Under the pieces are notes generated by a model that was given only the letters and a program-made list of their open reading frames with translations, did not search any database and was not told the DNA's origin. Positions 14,395 through 20,126 of a stretch of 20,126 nt of DNA are shown here, in pieces; the first letter of the stretch is position 1, and each line of letters opens with the position of its first letter. The stretch spans positions 1-20,126 of the forward strand of contig JADIZB010000029.1 of assembly GCA_016705005.1 (NCBI GenBank). Reading direction: 5' to 3'. The DNA is from Bacteroidales bacterium. Its GTDB lineage: Bacteria > Bacteroidota > Bacteroidia > Bacteroidales > Lentimicrobiaceae. The translations under genes and the position numbers were made by a program.

Positions 14395-17300
14395 ATGCCC
14401 TCCCGCATGGTTTTTCTGACATTTTTAATTACAGCCTTTCTTACCTTACCTTTTGGTGGTTTTGCCCAGAAAAAGCAACCCTCGAAGGTAATGGACACCC
14501 TGAAGGCCGGAGATTTTAACGGGCTGAAATTCAGATCTATAGGACCTGCCTATTGCTCAGGCAGGATTGCTGATTTTGCTGTAAATCCAAAGAATTACGC
14601 TGAGTATTATGTGGCTGTAGCATCCGGTCACATCTGGAAAACCCGGAATGCAGGAACAACATGGGGAGCCGGTGTTTGATAATTACGGATCCTATTCCAT
14701 CGGTTGTCTGGCCATGGATCCTGAAAATACCAATGTGGTGTGGGCCGGCAGCGGTGAAAACAATCACCAGCGGGCACTGGGGTATGGCGATGGTGTTTAC
14801 AAAACAACCGACGGGGGCAACAGCTGGAAAAACATGGGTCTGAAGGAATCACGGCAGATCGGAATGATCGCGGTTGACCCCCGGAATACCAATGTGGTTT
14901 ACGTGGCTGCTGAAGGATCTGTCTGGGGGCCGGGTGGCGACCGTGGCCTCTTTAAAACAACCGACGGTGGCAAGACCTGGAACAAGGTGCTGAACATCAG
15001 CGAAAATACCGGGGTAAACAATGTTATCCTCGATCCGCGTAATCCGTCTGTATTGTATGCAACATCCGAACAGCGCCGGCGTCATGACTTTACAAAAATC
15101 GGAGGCGGACCTGAATCGGGCATCTGGAAATCAACCGATGCCGGGGCCACCTGGGAGAAACTTGCTTCCGGACTGCCTTCAGGCGATGTGGAGGGATCGG
15201 GATTGCCATTTCTCCGGCCAATCCTGATATCCTTTATGCGATCATAGAAGCTGCCGGTGAAACCGGCGGATTCTTCCGACCACCGACCGGGGGCATCCTG
15301 GTCGAAAATGAGCGGGCACACTGCGCAGGGACAATACTACAATGAAATATACGGTGATCCCGGGGATAAAGACAAGGTTTATTCAGTGGAGACTTTTCGC
15401 AATATACCGAAGACGGTGGGAAAACCTGGAAAAATGTGAGCACCAAAAACCGCCATGTTGACGATCATGCCTGTGGATTGATCCTTCAAATACAAACCAT
15501 TACCTGATCGGTGGTGATGGTGGAATCTATGAAACCTGGGATGGCGGACAGGACTTCCATTTCAAGAACAACCTGCCTGTAACCCAGTTTTACAGGGTAA
15601 ATGTCGATAACAGCCTTCCTTTTTATTACGTTTACGGGGGAACCCAGGATAACAGCAGCATGGGTGGCCCATCGCGCAACCCTGAGCGGCCTCGGCGTTG
15701 TGAACGATGAATGGTTTGTCACCAATGGCGGTGATGGATTCTGGACAGCGGTTGATCCGACCGATCCCAGCATTGTATATGCCGAAGCGCAGTACGGTAA
15801 CATGGTCCGATACGACAGAAAGAGCGGGGAAGCCATTGATATCCGTCCGGAGCCACGCAAAAGGGGAAGATACCTATAAATGGTACTGGGATACCCCGCT
15901 GTTTATCAGCAAACATTCACCAACGCGGCTGTATGTGGCAGCCAATAAAGTTTTCAGGAGCGATGACCGGGGCAATACCTGGCAGGTGATTTCCGAGGAT
16001 TTATCGACAGGTACCGACCGCAACACCTGGCCGGTTATGGGCAAATACTGGAGCGCCGATGCGGTAGCCAAGGATGTGTCCACTTCGCAGTATGGACTGA
16101 TCGTTTCTCTGGAGGAGTCTCCGGTAAAGGAAAACCTGATCTATGCCGGAACCGACGACGGGCTGATTCAGGTAACCGGTGATGCAAAAGCGTGGAGTAA
16201 GGCAGGAAAGTTCCCCGGCGTACCCGAATACACCTTTGTTGCAGATATCCTTGCTTCACAGTTTGATGAAAATGTTGTTTTTGCTGCCTTTGACAACATC
16301 AAACGCGATGATTTCAAGCCATACCTGCTGAAAAGTTCCGATAAGGGGAAGACATGGGTATCCATTGCTTCCAATCTTCCGGAGAACGGGACGGTTCACA
16401 GTATTGTTCAGGATCATGTCAATCCGGATCTTCTTTTTGTGGGGACAGAATTCGGCGTTTATTTCAGCATCGACGGGGGTGGTCAGTGGACCGCCCTGAA
16501 GAGCGGGCTTCCGACCATTTCGGTAAGGGATATGGTTATTCAGAAACGTGAGAATGACCTGGTACTGGCCACCTTCGGACGTGGATTTTACATCATCGGA
16601 AGATTACACCCCGCTGCGGACTGTCAATAAGGCCATTATGGAGAGCCCGGCACACCTTTTCCGGGATCAAAAACGCCCTGATGTTTGTGGAAACCGGGGA
16701 AATACGGACAGGGATCGTCTTATTTTGCAGCAAAAAATCCTGACTTCGGTGCCACCTTCTCATGGTGGCTGAAAAGAGTTCCCCAGACCCTCCTCGAAAA
16801 AGGCAGGATAAAGAAAAGGAGCTGTTCAAAAAGGAGAAAGAATACCGCAACCGACGGAAGCAGAACTCAGGGCTGAGAAGAATGAATTGCCTCCTTACCT
16901 GGTCTTCACCATAACCGACAATCAGGATAGGGTGGTACGCAGGATATACAGCAAGCCCTCAAAGGGCTGAACCGCACCAACTGGGATCTGCGTTATGCAG
17001 GAACATCACCCGTCAACGGCAATGGTGGCAGGTTCGATCCTTTCGCCGAGGTCAACTCAGGCCTGTTTGTTATGCCGGGGAAATACAAGGTTTCCATGTC
17101 GGTCAGGGCAGGAGGGCAAGTAAAGGAACTGGTCGGCCCGACGCCGTTTGAAGCGGTGGTGCTCAACAACACCACCCTGCCTGCCGAAGACCGAACCGCC
17201 CTGGTGGCCTTCCAGCAGCAGGTTGCCGAACTGATCCGCAAGGTTCAGGGTACCGATAATTTTGCCGGTGAACTATCAGGAAAATATCCACCATGATGCA

Positions 17301-17660
17301 GGCCGTACACCAGGCCCGGGCGCTTCTCCCGAACTTCTGGCCAGGTTGTACACCCTATCGCTGAAGGTGGATGATATCCTTTTTGCCTTTAACGGAAAGC
17401 AACCCAAAGCCAGCCGTGAAGAAAACCCGCCGGCACCGGTTTGCATCAATGAAAGGATGGAAACATCATTTATGCGTTTTATGGAAACATCGGCACCTAC
17501 CGCTACGCACCGCCGCAGCTACGATATTGTCATGGATGAATTTACACCGATCCATGCGCAGCTGAAACAGATCAGCCAGGTTGACCTGCCTGCGATTGAA
17601 GCAGAAATGGAGAAGGCGGGAGTACCTTATACACCGGGACGGTTGCCCCAGTGGGAGTAG
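14395..17660 (+). CDS. Secreted VPS10/BNR-repeat beta-propeller protein (many frameshifts)
   Basis: The ATG at 14395 starts a signal peptide (MVFLTFLITAFLTLPFGGFA then Q). The repaired protein is about 1,090 residues. It carries many sortilin/BNR-type propeller repeats with the Asp-box S/T-x-D-x-G-x-T-W: TTDGGNSW, TTDGGKTW, STDAGATW, TEDGGKTW, SDDRGNTW, SSDKGKTW. Blocks LKFRSIGPAYCSGRIADFAV, GGDGGIYETWDGG, KVFRSDDRGNTW and VLATFGRGFYI are typical of a Bacteroidetes family often labelled glycosyl hydrolase, though no catalytic activity is proven for it. A C-terminal region follows (VFTITDNQDRVVR, then DIVMDEFTPIHAQLKQI). At least ten frame breaks occur; placed ones are 14663-14666 (G), 15394-15397 (T), 15470-15471 (C), 15859-15862 (A) and 16598-16599 (G), each off by one base in a run. 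I read this as one gene with consensus errors. Confidence 0.85.
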
Positions 17661-17685
17661 GGAGTGAAACTTAAAGCTCAAAGTT

Positions 17686-17716
17686 CCAAGTTTACCCGCC
17701 TTTGGCGGGCTCAAAG
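17686..17716. repeat. Dispersed repeat with CCCGCC/GGCGGG hairpin, inverted copy
   Basis: The reverse complement reads TTTGAGCCCGCCAAAGGCGG then GTAAACTT, matching 5632-5660 with one difference. Here the hairpin CCCGCC-TTT-GGCGGG is perfect. It lies 25 bases after the large propeller gene. Confidence 0.7.
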
Positions 17717-17768
17717 TAAAAAGTCTAAAGCTTGTCCGCCGATTTCCAGGCGGATAAAAAGTAAAAAG

Positions 17769-17807
17769 CCTGCCTGCCCGCCCTAAGCGGGTAAATCGGC
17801 AGACAGG
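17769..17807. repeat. REP-like two-tier palindrome, copy B (39 bp)
   Basis: The outer stem CCTGCCTGCC pairs with GGCAGACAGG (one mismatch) and the inner hairpin is CCCGC-CCTAA-GCGGG, followed by TAAAT. Length and layout equal copy C at 18328-18366; 31 of 39 bases match it. Confidence 0.7.
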
Positions 17808-17830
17808 TAAAAAGTTGAAGACAGGGAATT

Positions 17831-17874
17831 AAAGGTGGTTTTGTCCCGGCAAGGATCGGGGCAGGGCCACCTTT
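17831..17874. other. Two-tier hairpin followed by T-rich sequence
   Basis: AAAGGTGG (17831-17838) pairs with CCACCTTT (17867-17874), and inside them CCCG (17845-17848) pairs with CGGG (17857-17860). GTTTATTTG follows, so it could act as a terminator, but the nearest upstream gene ended 170 bases earlier. Confidence 0.5.
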
Positions 17875-17962
17875 GTTTATTTGCGGTTTTTTGAATGGCA
17901 GGCGGGTGATGAAAGGGCCAGGTTTAAGTGGCCTGCCTGCCGCGGGCGATAAAAATCTAAAG

Positions 17963-18028
17963 CGACTGAGGGGAGCCACTCCCCCGCCTGGCGTGGGTGG
18001 GCGGGTTTGGGTGGGGCCCCCGCAGTCG
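17963..18028. other. GC-rich hairpin containing a G-quadruplex motif
   Basis: CGACTG (17963-17968) pairs with CAGTCG (18023-18028), and GGGG (17970-17973) with CCCC (18017-18020) inside it. The same stretch holds five G-tracts on the plus strand: 17995-17997, 17999-18001, 18003-18005, 18009-18011 and 18013-18016, with loops of 1, 1, 3 and 1 bases. This is a textbook motif for a stable G-quadruplex, which would compete with the hairpin. Confidence 0.6.
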
Positions 18029-18227
18029 GTTCAAAAGCTGCTTTCCTGGAGGTCGAAGCTACCACCCCCCCCCCGCCACTGGTGTTAGGGGGGGCAGATT
18101 CTAGGCAGAGTGCCCGGGCCTTGGACTCCAAATATCTTTCACTTTGGTTCGGACCCCACAAGAAGGTACAGTGGTGCCGATTCTGCACCGAGGTGTGCTG
18201 GTCTCGACTGCCCGGAGCCCCTCGGGG

Positions 18228-18253
18228 TGGTGGTCCCGCCCCGCCGACCACCA
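18228..18253. other. Perfect 8-bp inverted repeat
   Basis: TGGTGGTC (18228-18235) and GACCACCA (18246-18253) are exact reverse complements around a 10-base C-rich loop (CCGCCCCGCC). The sequence just before (GGTCTCGACTG) and within resembles a diverged piece of the repeat at 5401-5510. Confidence 0.55.
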
Positions 18254-18327
18254 GATCTGCCAATTTCGCCGGTGGTGCGACAAGGAGCCATCCGGGTGTG
18301 GATATACATCAATCTCAAAGTTCCAGA

Positions 18328-18366
18328 CCTGCCTGTCCGCCGAAGGCGTGTAAACCGGTAGTCAGG
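18328..18366. repeat. REP-like two-tier palindrome, copy C (39 bp)
   Basis: The outer stem CCTGCCTGTC pairs with GGTAGTCAGG, with one mismatch at the same position as copy B and two G-T pairs; the inner hairpin is CGCC-GAA-GGCG, followed by TGTAAAC. The fold is kept although 8 of 39 bases differ from copy B. Confidence 0.7.
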
Positions 18367-18484
18367 TAAAACCAGGTGTGAGGCCTCCGGATAAGTGCCC
18401 TGCCGGCTGGTTCGGAAGGGTGGTGTTTGGCCGATAATGTTGGTCTGCTTTTCTCTTTGTAACTGGTTATCAAAAACACTTAAA

Positions 18485-19668
18485 ATGAAAACACTTATAC
18501 ACCTATTCAACGAAATGTTTTTCCGTTTGGTAAAGAAAAGCCGGGCGGCTTTGTTTGCTGCTGGCGTGTTTGCCCGGATCTGACAAACCTGACTGAGACT
18601 TTTGTGGCAGCAGGTTACACCTTAACGAACCTTGGAAGCGTTGAACAACTGCCTTCACAATACGGAGGGGCGAGAACCCGGATCAGCCGAATACGCCACA
18701 CTGGGGGAACCAACAGTGGCGGTGGTCTTTATACAGTCGGATTGATCAGGGACCCGGAAACGAAGCACATTACAGGCTTTGATGGTTCAGCGGTACTCTA
18801 TGTTGCCGCACCCAACAACGACGGAGGCATTCTGTTTGATCAGTACGGAACGCTTCTGTTTACCAGATACAGCATGAATGAACTTGGTCAGGTGCTTCCG
18901 GATAATACCTATATCACCATTTCACTGACTGAGTTCGGTGTGTCGTCATCGGTGGGTGCGCTGGCTTTCGTGCCTGCCGGCTATCCGGGAGCGGGTGGCC
19001 TGGTATTTTCTTCTTATAATGCAGGAATTATGTACAATGTTCCTTATACCAGAGAGGTCAGCGGTCTGTATTCTTTTTCAACCAAAGTTGCAGAAGTATC
19101 TGTAATTTCCGATGCCGCTGGTCCTGAAGGAATTGCTTATATACCGGCAGGTTCGGCAGCTTTCCCCAACCTTTCGATGGCCATCAGTTCGTATGGTACC
19201 GGAACCGTGGTTGTATATGAGGTTGGAGAATACGGTTTGCCGGTTCCGGGAACTGTAAGACAGATGGTTACCGGTCTTACCGGGGCTGAAGGCGCCCTGA
19301 TTGACCCCGTAACAGGTGATTTCCTATTCTCAACTTTCGGAGGCGGCAATAAAGTTATCCGGATTTCAGGCTTCGAAAAGCCCTCATCCATATTTGACAG
19401 TCCTGCGGAAAACCATGCCGGGTTCAGCATATTCCCCAATCCCACTGAGGGATATGTTAAACTGGATTTTGTAAAACCCGTTTCGGGAATGGTTTCTGTT
19501 TCCAACACCTATGGGGCTAAAGTTTTGGAACAGGAGTTAAGCAATGAAAGTCACTATAGAACCTCGACTTGTCATCGTTTCCTGCAGGAAATATGACATT
19601 TTGTAAGGGCTGAAAACGGAATCTCTTCAGGTTACCGGAAACTTATACATAAGAAGCTCAGGCGCTGA
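18485..19668 (+). CDS. Secreted propeller-like protein with type IX sorting tail (frameshifted)
   Basis: The ATG at 18485 gives an N-terminus with a hydrophobic RAALFAAGVFA segment; a missing C in the C3 run 18573-18575 breaks the frame, after which PDLTNLTETFVAAGYTLTNL continues. The body has ALYVAAPNNDGGILF, SLTEFGVSSSVGALAFVPAG, AAGPEGIAYIPAGS and LTGAEGALIDPVTGDFLFST. These blocks recall extracellular propeller-like proteins that in other phyla carry PEP-CTERM tails. The C-terminus is a T9SS sorting domain: FSIFPNPTEGYVKLDF, then VSVSNTYGAKVLEQEL. It is broken near 19555 and 19605, and in a third frame reaches VRAENGISSGYRKLIH and a stop at 19666-19668. Two further compensating shifts probably lie near 18665-18710. 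Enzymatic role unknown; a cell-surface or secreted protein is the safe call. Confidence 0.75.
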
Positions 19669-19909
19669 GGAGGCATCAGTTCTGTAAAACCGTAATTACC
19701 GGATAAGGTAAGTAACCTTAAGCTTCAATGCCGGCGCCACAGGGTTTCAAATCTACAGCTCCCGGCTGGCACCGTGGCCTGGCTGCACTACGTTTCGCAA
19801 AGCGGGCAGCCCGCCTCCACCGCCTGCAAGGCTCATACCGATGTTGGTGCTTATCCCACCCCCACATTTGGCGAAGGTAGGGTAGGTTATGAAGAGTAAC
19901 TTATGAAAA
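19669..19909. other. Unassigned sequence between two broken genes
   Basis: Several frames are open for 40-50 codons here (for example one ending TFGEGRVGYEE at a TAA at 19897-19899) but none has a start or a family that I recognise. Given how often frames break nearby, a fragment of a real gene cannot be excluded. Confidence 0.3.
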
Positions 19910-20125
19910 TCAGGACTCCATCGATTCTATCAGCTGTTTTAGTTTTTTCAGATGACGTCCGCACATCTGCTTAAACAGGGATTCTGGCAACCAGTAACTG
20001 AGGCACCAGAACCAGCAGGGTAATACCGAGGATAATGAGCATAGCTGACTATAGAGGAAGGCCTCCACTGTTTTCTCTCGATCCCATCGATTCCACCCCC
20101 AGATGAATCCACCCGCAGCAGCAAC
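19910..20125 (-). CDS. C-terminal part of an unidentified protein running off the window (partial)
   Basis: On the minus strand one frame stays open from the window edge for 71 residues to a TGA at 19910-19912. It begins AAAGGFIWGWNRWDREKTVE and ends LFKQMCGRHLKKLKQLIES, then MES; the last part is basic and helical in look. Around 19985-20042 a neighbouring frame reads MLIILGITLLVLVPQLLVAR, a far better membrane helix than the open frame there. Two compensating frameshifts may therefore be hidden and the true protein may be GW-rich segment, membrane helix, then the KKLKQL tail. I do not recognise the family. Confidence 0.4.
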   Translation of the reverse strand, partial: VAAAGGFIWGWNRWDREKTVEAFLYSQLCSLSSVLPCWFWCLSYWLPESLFKQMCGRHLKKLKQLIESMES

Positions 20126-20126
20126 C

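Larger units (their letters stand above)
17661..17830. other. Start of a long gene-free stretch with dispersed repeats
   Basis: No gene lies between 17661 and 18484. The first part holds diverged AAGCTCAAAGTT / AGTAAAAAGT low-complexity units like those at 5670-5750 but in opposite orientation, plus two palindromic elements listed separately. The second part, from about 17830 to 18320, is strongly GC-rich with stacked hairpins. Confidence 0.5.

Noticed and set aside
17963..18028. Integron attC-like site
   Set aside because: There is a long imperfect palindrome, but no matching pair of RYYYAAC/GTTRRRY core sites and no integrase or cassette array nearby.
17877..18510. Several overlapping open frames of 60-128 codons in the GC-rich island
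   Set aside because: High GC makes stops rare in all frames; the predicted peptides are rich in Pro, Arg and Gly, overlap one another on both strands, and match nothing that I know.

Overview
The window looks like a chromosomal piece from a member of the Bacteroidetes (Bacteroidota), probably an uncultured Bacteroidales-like organism. Three things support this. At least seven intergenic regions carry the Bacteroidetes -7 promoter element TAnnTTTG at a sensible place. Two secreted proteins end in type IX secretion (T9SS) sorting tails, a system confined to this phylum. The protein repertoire fits too: an AAA_14/DUF4143 ATPase, a cold-shock protein with a lysine-rich N-terminus, and a VPS10/BNR-like secreted protein. 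The window opens inside one gene and closes inside another.

Layout. Positions 1-4145 hold the tail of an unidentified gene, a lipoprotein GH13 alpha-amylase broken by frameshifts and an internal deletion, a frameshifted cold-shock-domain protein, a small membrane protein and a frameshifted outer-membrane beta-barrel. Positions 4165-6312 hold intact mtnA (methionine salvage) and tag (alkylation repair), separated by an intergenic stretch full of dispersed repeats. Positions 6309-10785 look like an accessory island: an AT-rich GT39-type membrane glycosyltransferase, a decayed RhuM gene, a lone truncated repeat unit, an ATPase with a double operator-like promoter, and four tandem copies of a ~180-bp hairpin-bearing repeat. 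Intact ygiQ (radical SAM) and a universal stress protein follow, facing each other. From 13216 onward come a T9SS-tailed protein, a large VPS10/BNR propeller protein, a GC-rich gene-free stretch with many hairpins and a G-quadruplex motif, a second T9SS-tailed propeller protein, and a partial gene running off the end.

Most genes look like single-gene transcription units with their own promoters; I see no convincing multi-gene operon. The frameshifts are unevenly spread: none in genes between about 4150 and 13100, many on both sides. Every break I could place to a base is a one-base change in a short homopolymer or doubled base, so low-coverage consensus error is the likeliest cause. The amylase deletion and the RhuM nonsense codon need another explanation.

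I did not find a complete new defence or mobile system. The most interesting material is non-coding: the tandem hairpin array beside the ATPase, the paired GTAAT-N2-ATTAC sites at that gene's promoter, and a two-tier palindromic repeat family whose fold is kept while its sequence drifts.
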